Assembly (NCBI GenBank): GCA_048498995.1
Contig: JBEHWX010000067.1
Coordinates: 1 to 32,591 of the forward strand
Direction of reading: 5' to 3'
Length of the DNA stretch: 32,591 bases
Origin: JBEHWX01 sp048498995
GTDB taxonomy: Bacteria > Bacteroidota > Ignavibacteria > OLB7
Program-made: the position numbers and the translations under genes
Shown here: positions 16,556 to 21,797 of the stretch, one piece after another
Position numbering within the stretch: the stretch's first letter is position 1
How the letters are laid out: every line of letters begins with the position of its first letter
Notes under the pieces: generated by a model
The model's database searches: none
What the model saw: only the letters and a program-made list of their open reading frames with translations
What the model was told of the DNA's origin: nothing

Positions 16556-16948
16556 ATGACTGACACAACACCTTCCACATCCGGCGAGCAGACCGAGCTG
16601 CTCTCGGTCTCGCCGAAGCTCGCCTCGCTGAACATCGCGCGATCTGTCGCGTTCTATCGCGATCGTCTCGGCTTCGAGGCGACGACGGAGCTCGAGGAGT
16701 ACGCGATCCTTCGCCGCGGCGAGATCACGATCCACCTCTGGCCCTGCGACGACGAGAACATCCCGAAGATGACCGGCTGCTATGTCCGGGTGAGGAACAT
16801 CGAGCCGCTCTACCGGGAGTATTCCGCGCAGGGGGTGATCCATCCGAACGGCGATCTCGGCGCGCGCCCCTGGGGCATGCTGGAGTTCGCCGTGCTCGAC
16901 AACGACGGCAACCTGATCCAGTTCGGCGAGCCGATCCCGAGGGGGTGA
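16556..16948 (+). CDS. VOC-family protein (glyoxalase/bleomycin-resistance type)
   Basis: A 130-residue vicinal-oxygen-chelate protein. It has the typical first module SPKLASLNIARSVAFYRDRL with YAILRRGEITIHLWPC, and a second module ending PWGMLEFAVLDNDGNLIQFG. The His in TIHLW and Glu in LIQFGE are at the usual metal-ligand places, although bleomycin-binding members need no metal. The gene is the only plus-strand gene between the ThiF cassette and the Ro60 locus. It is divergent from the cassette across a 215-base gap in which I see no gene or clear operator. The substrate is unknown. Confidence 0.87.
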   Translation: MTDTTPSTSGEQTELLSVSPKLASLNIARSVAFYRDRLGFEATTELEEYAILRRGEITIHLWPCDDENIPKMTGCYVRVRNIEPLYREYSAQGVIHPNGDLGARPWGMLEFAVLDNDGNLIQFGEPIPRG

Positions 16949-17031
16949 CGCGAGCCGTGAAGCACGCCCCCGCTCCATCCTTCCCCTGGCCGGCTCACCT
17001 CGATGCTCTCACCCGGCATTCGCACGAACGA

Positions 17032-17169
17032 GGTCCGCGCAATTCGATGAGGCCGCTGTACATACATGCTCTCCCAACTGAGCTATGGCCACGCGATGTG
17101 GTAGCCAGGGGGAATCGAACCCCCGACAGTGTATTCGGTGTGTATGCCTCATCCGTCGGGGCGCGGACC
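17032..17169 (-). ncRNA. Y RNA-like RNA 1: tRNA mimic opened at the anticodon
   Basis: A 138-base RNA. The ends GGTCCGCGC and GCGCGGACC pair perfectly (9 bp). An internal loop with the shared motif CCCGACG and GAATT follows, then a perfect GATGAGGC/GCCTCATC stem. Inside is a tRNA in permuted order: T-arm (CGGGGG TTCGATT CCCCC), acceptor strand TGGCTAC, an 8-base loop, acceptor strand GTGGCCA (7 bp with one G-U) and D-arm GCTCAGTTGGGAGAGC. CATACA/TGTATG replaces the anticodon stem and leads into the outer stem. This is the topology described for bacterial Y RNAs, whose outer stem binds Ro60. It is on the same strand as the Ro60 gene, at its 3' side. Confidence 0.85.
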
Positions 17170-17279
17170 CCGCGTGCGTGCGATCAGCAATCTTCTCGTT
17201 CCGGCCTCGGCGCCGTATGTCGCGTCGATGCGGCTCGACGGATATCCGAGATCGTCACTCTTCGGTTGCCCGTTCGTCG

Positions 17280-17383
17280 GGCCCGGTTCCATGCAAGTCG
17301 CGGGTGCGGTTGTCAGCGTACGAAGCTGGTCGTCGGTTCAGGACGAGTGTGTAGGCACCTGGCGTCGGGGCACGGAGCGGGCC
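17280..17383 (-). ncRNA. Y RNA-like RNA 2: short divergent module
   Basis: A 104-base RNA. The outer stem is GGCCCG/CGGGCC plus CCGTGC/GCATGG. The shared loop motif CCCGACG pairs opposite GACTT, and the inner stem is GGTGC/GCACC. The module differs from a tRNA. It has a 5-bp hairpin TCGTC-CTGAACC-GACGA and a CAGC/GCTG hairpin with loop TTCGTAC. It lacks the TTCRA T-loop and a D-arm. RNA 3 shares the words TCCTG, CGACG, CCAGC and GCTGAC, so these two form a distinct subclass. The outer CCGTGC/GCATGG keeps pairing despite changes from the CCGCGC/GCGCGG of other copies. Confidence 0.68.
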
Positions 17384-17400
17384 CGTCGTCGCGGGTATCA

Positions 17401-17486
17401 GCGGCGCGCAAGTCTCGAGCGCGTGGTCAGCATTGCTGGCCGTCGTGACAGGAGGGTGTGTAAGCGCTCGATGTCGGGGCGCGGGC
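17401..17486 (-). ncRNA. Y RNA-like RNA 3: short divergent module
   Basis: A roughly 86-base RNA. CGCGC/GCGCG forms the visible outer stem, shorter than in the other copies. CCCGACA lies opposite GACTT, and a perfect inner stem TCGAGCGC/GCGCTCGA follows. The module has an imperfect hairpin with loop CTGTCAC and then CAGC-AAT-GCTG, in the same order as RNA 2. It ends 17 bases upstream of RNA 2 in transcription order and lies 258 bases after the Ro60 stop. The 5' and 3' limits are approximate. Confidence 0.62.
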
Positions 17487-17545
17487 GAATTTCGAGGTCC
17501 GGTATCGTTCACCGGAAAGCGATCGGGGCGATCCCCCGGAGCGAT

Positions 17546-17651
17546 CCTCGCGCGAGCTCGATCGGAAGCATCGTCGGGAGCCATCCCGGCCCGGGCTTGC
17601 CCTCCCAGGTCGAACGGCTGGACGGCAACCGATGCCGTCGGCACGCGAGAA
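17546..17651 (-). ncRNA. Possible degenerate Y RNA-like element
   Basis: CTCGCG/CGCGAG bound a segment whose 5' side has CGTGCCGACG (the shared motif missing two bases) and whose 3' side has ATCGAGCTCGCGCG, near the shared ATCGACTTGCGCG. GGCATCG and CGATGC could form the inner stem, and GTTCGACC resembles a T-loop. The fit is weaker than for the seven named copies. It may be a decayed copy. The flanking bases 17652-17744 before the Ro60 stop show nothing else clear. Confidence 0.3.
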
Positions 17652-17744
17652 CCGTTCCGGATGATCGGGTTACCCGATTCCTCTCCGGCGATCCGGCCAT
17701 GGAGGGAGCCCGTTGCCGGGCCCCCTCTGGGCCAGTGCGTCATC

Positions 17745-19193
17745 CTATGCCGCGGCGCGCGGGGCACTCCCCGGCAGCGGCGTCTCCATGATCTCCAGCA
17801 GCAGCTCCAGCCGCGACGGGCGCGTCAGGAGCGGAATCAGGTTCGGCAGCGCGTAGTAGTCGCCGCTGAACGTCAGCACGTCGACCATCGCCTCGTTGCC
17901 GAGGGCACGCCGCACGTACTCGTGGGGCGCGCCGACGTGGACAACCACCACGTCCGGCTTGATCTTCATCTCCGCCTTGTAGGCGGCGAAGGCGGACCCG
18001 ATGTACGGCTGAGCGTTCTCCCCCTCGTCGGTGACGATGATGATCTGCTCGGCCGGGATCTTCCGCAGCCGGAGCAGCTCGATTGCCGAGCCGATGGAGG
18101 TGCTTCCTCCGGCCCTCACGAGCGAGAGCGCCCGCTCCCAGTCGGAGAGCTCGGTTCCCCGCGCGGTGACCAGGTAGGGCATCGTGTCGAACGCCACCAC
18201 GGTCGGCGGGATCTCGGCGATACCGGAGATCATCGCGGCCAGCCGCTTGCCGATCTCGATGGCCGACTCCATGGAGCCGGACTTGTCGATCAGCAGCGCG
18301 GTGGAACGGGTGATCCGTCCGGCGGCCTTCACCTTCCGGTCGGTCACCTCCTCGAGCTTCGCCACGGTCTCGGCGTCGAGCTCCGCGGAGCGCGCGGCCA
18401 CCCGCGCCTTGAAGGCGGAGACCCGGTTGTCCCGCTGCGCGGAGGCGAGCTTCGCGTCGATCAGCTCCTTGAGCTCGGGAACCTCCATGGCTCCCTTCCG
18501 CTTCAGCGAGGCGATCGCGTTGATCAGCTCCTGCGGCGTCATCGTCTCCACGATCGCGGCCAGCACGGTCGGCGTGACCTTCCCGACCGCGCCGATGGCG
18601 ACGGTGTAGGGGATCCGCTCCTCGACGATGGTCCGCGCCTGCTCGGCCGGCGTGGTCGAGCGCGCCAGCTGGCGCACCTTCCACGGGAGCGAGCCCTCCG
18701 GCGGATTTCCCTTGAAGAGGATCGCGTCGGCCCGCTCATCCGGCTTGATGTGGAGCGTGGCGTAGAGGTGCCGGAGCGCGGTGCGCGCCCGGATCGCGGC
18801 GCGATCGAACGCGGTCGGGTCCGCCTCCCGCTGGCGCAGGTAGCGGGTTACCGCGGTCCGCGCCGCGCGGGGAAGCTTTCCCCGCACCCGCTTCATGAAG
18901 TCGACCACGCGAGCCACCTGATAGGGGGGAAGCTCGGCCATCAGCGCGGCTCCGACCGGACGGAGCGAGCTCTCGTCGGCGGTCATGAGCATGCCGGCAA
19001 AGACCTCCTTGTGGTCACGGACCTCGCCGTTGCGCTGGTACCACGCGGCCAGGTGGACGTAGAAGAGCGGATCGTTGCCGATCATCTCCGCGTGCACGCC
19101 GGCCACATCCTCCAGCCGGCGATGCGGCGTGACGAGAAAGGAGTTGAGCATTGCCAGGCGCAGGTCGCGCTCGGTGTTGTTCATGGTCGTCAT
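17745..19193 (-). CDS. rsr: Ro60/Rsr protein (TROVE plus vWA domain)
   Basis: A 482-residue Ro60 orthologue. Residues about 10-290 are the helical-repeat TROVE ring (for example PPYQVARVVDFMKRVRGKLP, LPWKVRQLARSTTPAEQA, IPYTVAIGAVGKVTP). Residues about 297-460 are a vWA domain with an intact MIDAS: DKSGSM (303-308), Thr365 in GGSTS and Asp389 in VTDEGEN. Ro60 binds misfolded RNA ends through the ring cavity and Y RNAs on its outer surface. In Deinococcus it works with PNPase in RNA decay. The start at 19193 is set by GAGGTG six bases upstream. A longer reading frame would run into the tRNA at 19310. It is flanked on both sides by Y RNA-like genes on the same strand. No rtcA or rtcB is visible in the window. 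Confidence 0.95.
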   Translation of the reverse strand: MTTMNNTERDLRLAMLNSFLVTPHRRLEDVAGVHAEMIGNDPLFYVHLAAWYQRNGEVRDHKEVFAGMLMTADESSLRPVGAALMAELPPYQVARVVDFMKRVRGKLPRAARTAVTRYLRQREADPTAFDRAAIRARTALRHLYATLHIKPDERADAILFKGNPPEGSLPWKVRQLARSTTPAEQARTIVEERIPYTVAIGAVGKVTPTVLAAIVETMTPQELINAIASLKRKGAMEVPELKELIDAKLASAQRDNRVSAFKARVAARSAELDAETVAKLEEVTDRKVKAAGRITRSTALLIDKSGSMESAIEIGKRLAAMISGIAEIPPTVVAFDTMPYLVTARGTELSDWERALSLVRAGGSTSIGSAIELLRLRKIPAEQIIIVTDEGENAQPYIGSAFAAYKAEMKIKPDVVVVHVGAPHEYVRRALGNEAMVDVLTFSGDYYALPNLIPLLTRPSRLELLLEIMETPLPGSAPRAAA

Positions 19194-19309
19194 GGGACAC
19201 CTCGATACGTTGCATGAATTGCCGCCACGGAACAGCCGCGGCGATTCGGGCCCGTCACCGCCATCGGCGGCGCGTGGCCGTTCATCCGATCCCCGTTTCG
19301 GGGAACATG

Positions 19310-19382
19310 TACTCCGGGCAGGATTCGAACCCGCACTGACGTGGGCCTGAGCCACGTGCCTCTTCCGTTGGGCTACCGGAGC
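19310..19382 (-). tRNA. Linear tRNA with anticodon CAG (Leu codon CUG), short variable loop
   Basis: A 73-base cloverleaf. The acceptor GCTCCGG pairs with CCGGAGT (one G-U at 1-72). The D-arm is GCC...GGC with GG in the loop, the anticodon arm is CGTGG-CTCAGGC-CCACG and the T-arm is GCGGG-TTCGAAT-CCTGC. The discriminator is A. T33 is present and the anticodon is CAG, a leucine anticodon. Yet the variable loop is only five bases, whereas bacterial tRNA-Leu normally has a long variable arm. CCA is not encoded. It lies between Y RNA-like RNA 4 and Ro60 on the same strand. It may be a decoding tRNA with unusual identity or a linear relative of the Y modules. Confidence 0.85.
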
Positions 19383-19546
19383 ATTCCTCTCTCTATCTTA
19401 TTGGCCTTCTCTCTCGTATTGCCGCTATCTGTCGCACCCTCTCACATTCGGTGTCCTCTCACATTCCGCATCTTCTCAGATCTCTCGCATCCTCTCGATC
19501 TCCCTTCTCTCTCTCGATTCTTTCTTCTCTGATCCTCGCTTCCGAA
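19383..19546 (-). other. Purine-rich linker between RNA 4 and the tRNA
   Basis: On the transcribed minus strand this stretch is dominated by A and G (GAGAGG, GAGAAG and similar words) and lacks stable hairpins. Similar purine-rich linkers lie at 19711-19835, 19959-20043 and about 20452-20520. They separate the structured RNAs and look like single-stranded spacers in a long precursor. No gene is seen in them. Confidence 0.7.
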
Positions 19547-19710
19547 GCGCTCTCCCGCGCAAGTCGATGCGGCATCGGGATACGTGACACTGAGCTACGG
19601 TTCAGGCACTCGCGCACATGAACGGCAGGAATCGAACCTGCGACACTCCGGACCATGTCCGGCCGCTCTACCTTTGTATGTATGCCACACGCGTCGGGGC
19701 ACGGGAGCGC
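19547..19710 (-). ncRNA. Y RNA-like RNA 4: tRNA opened at the D-loop, anticodon arm kept (ATG)
   Basis: A 164-base RNA. The outer stem GCGCTC+CCGTGC pairs with GCGCGG+GAGCGC with a small bulge. The motifs are CCCGACG and GACTT, and the inner stem is GTGTGGC/GCCGCAT. The order inside is: D-loop 3' half GGTA plus GAGC; anticodon arm CCGG-ACATGGT-CCGG; variable GTGTC; T-arm GCAGG-TTCGATT-CCTGC; acceptor CGTTCA; loop; TGAACCG; TA-GCTC (D-stem 5' side). GCTC pairs with GAGC, so all four tRNA arms can form. Anticodon position 34-36 reads ATG (His box) with C rather than T at 33. The geometry is that of a class I tRNA cut at the D-loop. Confidence 0.82.
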
Positions 19711-19835
19711 TTCGTGAGGATCAGCTCCTCTCACTACTTCCACATCTCTCCGCTGCCGTCTCTCTCGTTCTCTCTCTTGATACCCGCTTTCGATATTCTC
19801 TCTCGCATCATCCTCTTCCGGCCGATGAGCCGGAT

Positions 19836-19958
19836 GCCGCGCAAGTCGATGAAGCCATCCCGGCGCGAGCCGGGTATATCAACCGCTACAAGGTTGTGGG
19901 ATTCGAACCCGCCTCCTGCGAGGCTACCGTATGTAGGCTTCATCCGTTCGGGCGCGGC
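19836..19958 (-). ncRNA. Y RNA-like RNA 5: T-arm and acceptor kept, D-arm replaced by GC hairpin
   Basis: A 123-base RNA. GCCGCGC pairs with GCGCGGC (outer). The internal loop is CCGAACG/GACTT, and GATGAAGCC pairs with GGCTTCATC (9 bp, perfect). The module has GCCTC-GCAG-GAGGC, then a T-loop TTCGAAT on a GGG/CCC stem, an acceptor-like stem CAACC/GGTTG closed by seven bases, and CCCGGC-TCGC-GCCGGG where the D-arm would be. The arrangement matches RNA 7. Confidence 0.8.
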
Positions 19959-20043
19959 CCGTCTCAACGGGGGCAATACTCCCCCATCTGCTTTCGATCA
20001 CTTCCTCTGTATCGTCCGGTTCAACTTCAACTCCCTCGCGAGG

Positions 20044-20210
20044 CGAGGCTCCGCGCAAATCGATGCGGCGTTCTCTACGAATGAGCTACTGGCCCGTTTG
20101 CGTGTGATCGCGGGCCAGGCAGGGTTTGAACCTGCTACCTTCCAGTCCACAGCCGGATGCTCTAACCAGGTGTATGTAAGCCGTATCCGTCGGGGCGCGG
20201 AACCGCCTCG
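20044..20210 (-). ncRNA. Y RNA-like RNA 6: permuted tRNA-His-like RNA (anticodon GTG) opened at the D-loop
   Basis: A 167-base RNA. The outer stem is CGAGGC/GCCTCG plus TCCGCGC/GCGCGGA. The motifs are CCCGACG and GATTT, and the inner stem GATACGGC/GCCGCATC has one mismatch. Inside: GGTTA-GAGC, anticodon arm TCCGG-CTGTGGA-CTGGA (T33, anticodon GTG, His), variable AGGTA, T-arm GCAGG-TTCAAAC-CCTGC, and acceptor CTGGCCC/GGGCCAG (7 perfect pairs) with a loop that has its own GCG/CGC pairing. TA-GCTC then closes the D-stem. This is a complete class I tRNA sequence apart from its order. No CCA is encoded at the acceptor join. Confidence 0.85.
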
Positions 20211-20269
20211 CGAAGACCAGATATCCTGCGTCGTTCAGTACATCATCCATCTATTCCGATCGAGCCGGA

Positions 20270-20409
20270 GGCCGTGCAAGTCGATGAAGCGCGCCGGCCG
20301 AAGCCGGCCGTAACCTCGGAAGGTCAGCGGTACTCGAACCCGCGGGGCGTAGTGGATGCCACCACGCCGCCGTCTCTTATATGTACGCTTCATGCATCGG
20401 GGCACGGCC
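20270..20409 (-). ncRNA. Y RNA-like RNA 7: T-arm kept, D-arm replaced by TTCG-tetraloop hairpin
   Basis: A 140-base RNA. GGCCGTGC pairs perfectly with GCACGGCC. This is a compensated change from the CCGCGC/GCGCGG of other copies. The motifs are CCCGATG and GACTT, and ATGAAGCG pairs with CGCTTCAT. The module has a 10-bp hairpin GGCGTGGTGG-CAT-CCACTACGCC, a T-arm with loop TTCGAGT, an acceptor-like stem TGACC/GGTTA with six-base loop, and GCCGGC-TTCG-GCCGGC in the D position. It is the first RNA of the array in transcription order. Confidence 0.82.
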
Positions 20410-20525
20410 CGATCTCGATGGGTGCTCTCTCCATCGGCTCCGGAGGAACAGGTTCCCCTCCGGCTCCCCATCTCCTTTCGTTTCTTCCGCTCGCTCTCTC
20501 GTTAGAGCCTCTCACGAAATGAGGG

Positions 20526-20551
20526 GGCGCACGCTAAAGACGTGCGGCTAC
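20526..20551. repeat. REP-like hairpin of the 13484 family
   Basis: GCGCACGCTAAAGACGTGCG followed by GCTACC on the plus strand corresponds to GTAGCCGCACGTCTTTAGCG on the other strand, close to the GTAGGCGCACGTCTTCAGCG core at 13487. It lies in the 434-base gap between RNA 7 and the 66-residue gene. The rest of that gap shows AT-richer sequence with small inverted repeats (CTCCGAA/TTCGGAG near 20780, AACCGCG/CGCGGTC near 20810-20845) and no gene. Confidence 0.65.
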
Positions 20552-20844
20552 CCCTCCTCTTCCCTTCGAGTAGCTTCATTCTGTGAGGGGCTCTTACTCC
20601 TCGCTCCCTCCCCTCGCCCGTCGCTCGCCGGCTTGTGGCGACCGGTGAGCCTGGACGAGGGGATGGGATTCATGTCGATCCCGGGCAGCGACGCATCGTG
20701 CTCCGATGCGCCACGCGTGGGATTTTCTCGTCGAATTTCAGCGCGATTATTTCCGCGTGGGCATGGCAATTCCCTCCTCCGAACAACTGCTGTTTTTCGG
20801 AGCCGATCGACCGCGGGAATTATTCCGGGAATTATCGCGGTTGG

Positions 20845-21045
20845 TTATCCGTAGACCGCCTCGGGGCGGACCACGATATCGCCGTTCGGGCGCTGATCGA
20901 CGACGTAGGCGTCGAGCTCCCGATCGGGCACTTCGAGGAACCGGGCCAACCGGCGCCGGATTGCCTCCTCATCGCGGGACCGCTCCAGTCCGAGCATGGT
21001 GTCGGTGAGATCGTAGGAGCGTCCCTGAAAGCGTACGTGAATCAT
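20845..21045 (-). CDS. 66-residue protein ending in Gly, possible ubiquitin-like fold
   Basis: The product starts MIHVRFQGRSYDL (a likely beta hairpin), continues with a charged helix (RDEEAIRRRLARFLEV) and ends with two strand-like segments, AYVVDQRP then DIVVRPEAVYG, stopping at glycine. The predicted order beta-beta-alpha-beta-beta and a terminal Gly fit a small beta-grasp/ubiquitin-like protein. This is an inference from pattern only. GGAGG eight bases upstream supports the ATG at 21045. A start 20 codons earlier lacks this. It is the first gene of the minus-strand Y RNA/Ro60 locus, and the ThiF-like enzyme at 13731 is on the same strand. Alternatively it is a small conserved RNA-associated protein of unknown fold. 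Confidence 0.75.
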   Translation of the reverse strand: MIHVRFQGRSYDLTDTMLGLERSRDEEAIRRRLARFLEVPDRELDAYVVDQRPNGDIVVRPEAVYG

Positions 21046-21106
21046 GATCTGATCCTCCCTGGTCATGGAATCGTGGAAATCTGCATGGAATCCGGGTGGC
21101 TTCAAC

Positions 21107-21144
21107 GAAAAAGCCCACCTTCACACGTCGCGCGAAGGTGGGCT
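21107..21144 (-). terminator. Strong minus-strand terminator upstream of the 66-residue gene
   Basis: AGCCCACCTTC and GAAGGTGGGCT form an 11-bp perfect stem (21112-21122 with 21134-21144). On the minus strand it is followed by TTTTTCG. It ends a transcript coming from above 21144, separate from the 66-residue gene that starts at 21045. Confidence 0.9.
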
Positions 21145-21173
21145 ATCACGAGGATAGATCCTGAAGGCTCATC

Positions 21174-21287
21174 TCAACTCGATGGCCCACCTCCGACGAC
21201 ACCGCGCGCCCGGTCTCCGCCCCGCCCCATAAAGGCAGGGTCGGCACCCGGCATAAGCGATAGATATGTTTCGTGTATACGGTTCAT
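21174..21287 (-). CDS. Possible 37-residue small protein
   Basis: Begins MNRIHETYLSLMPGADPAFM and ends with a glycine-rich basic tail (GRGGDRARGVVGGGPSS). It lies between a promoter-like sequence (339-368 of the 21 kb block) and the terminator at 21107. No Shine-Dalgarno is visible, so it may instead be part of a small RNA. Leader-plus-glycine-rich-core shape recalls peptide precursors, but no modifying enzyme is nearby. Confidence 0.3.
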   Translation of the reverse strand: MNRIHETYLSLMPGADPAFMGRGGDRARGVVGGGPSS

Positions 21288-21338
21288 GTCGTGTCGTCGA
21301 TTCCGCGAGAGATCGCGGATGAAAAATTATCGGGCGCA

Positions 21339-21368
21339 AAAATACGCCGTTCGTTTTCCGGAAGTCAA
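21339..21368 (-). promoter_or_regulatory. Sigma-70-like promoter on the minus strand
   Basis: TTGACT (21363-21368) and TATTTT (21339-21344) are separated by 18 bases on the minus strand, within an AT-rich island unusual for this window (about 21320-21440). Start of transcription would be near 21331, giving a roughly 225-base transcript to the terminator at 21107. CCGCGA/TCGCGG forms a hairpin near its 5' end (21304-21319). Confidence 0.5.
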
Positions 21369-21613
21369 GCGTCGACGAAAATAAATTTTCAAAAGCGTGA
21401 TTTGGCGTGACGGAATTTCACGGTCGAATTATTCATCATCGATCGCGCCGCATACCCACGCGTGGACATGGGAGGCGTTACGAGCGCCGCTCTCCATCCG
21501 CCGCGCCACCCACCCGCTCGTTCCTCCGCATCCTCAGGCCCATTGCGGGCCCCGTGAGCTTCACCCGTGCACGTGGCAGGGATGTTTCCGTACAGAACAC
21601 GAAGGGAGCGAAA

Positions 21614-21679
21614 ATGTTTCCGCCCGCCATTGTCCAGCTCCCCGACGCTTCACCGGGCAACGGCGGATTTGCCACATGA
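21614..21679 (+). CDS. Possible 21-residue leader-like ORF
   Basis: ATG at 21614 is preceded by GAAGGGAGCGAAA, a good ribosome-binding site. It encodes MFPPAIVQLPDASPGNGGFA plus Thr and a TGA. It lies upstream of the FG-GAP protein gene. The region 21400-21797 otherwise shows no clear gene. It may be a leader peptide, a microprotein or chance. Confidence 0.25.
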   Translation: MFPPAIVQLPDASPGNGGFAT

Positions 21680-21797
21680 ACGATGCGTGATGCGCGCACG
21701 ATCGTTCCTCCCGCGTCGGGATTCGTTCCCGACGGCTTGCCGGGCGAGACGAGGCGCGCGATCATGCCGGGAGCATTGATATTCCAGGAGCCTCAGC

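Noticed and set aside
17170..17279. Another Y RNA-like gene
   Set aside because: GCCGCATCGACG and GGGCCCGACGAACG recall the two stem halves, but they do not pair with each other. The 3' part instead forms a simple CGTCGA/TCGACG hairpin.
17433..19217. Long plus-strand open frame across the Ro60 gene
   Set aside because: It is the antisense of a conserved TROVE/vWA protein and has no protein-like composition.
19194..19355. Longer N-terminus for Ro60
   Set aside because: It would overlap the tRNA gene, and GAGGTG sits correctly before the ATG at 19193.
19618..20313. Plus-strand open frames across the Y RNA region
   Set aside because: They repeat the antisense of the RNA motifs and T-loops (for example RNRTCDTP), as expected from reading through tRNA-like genes.
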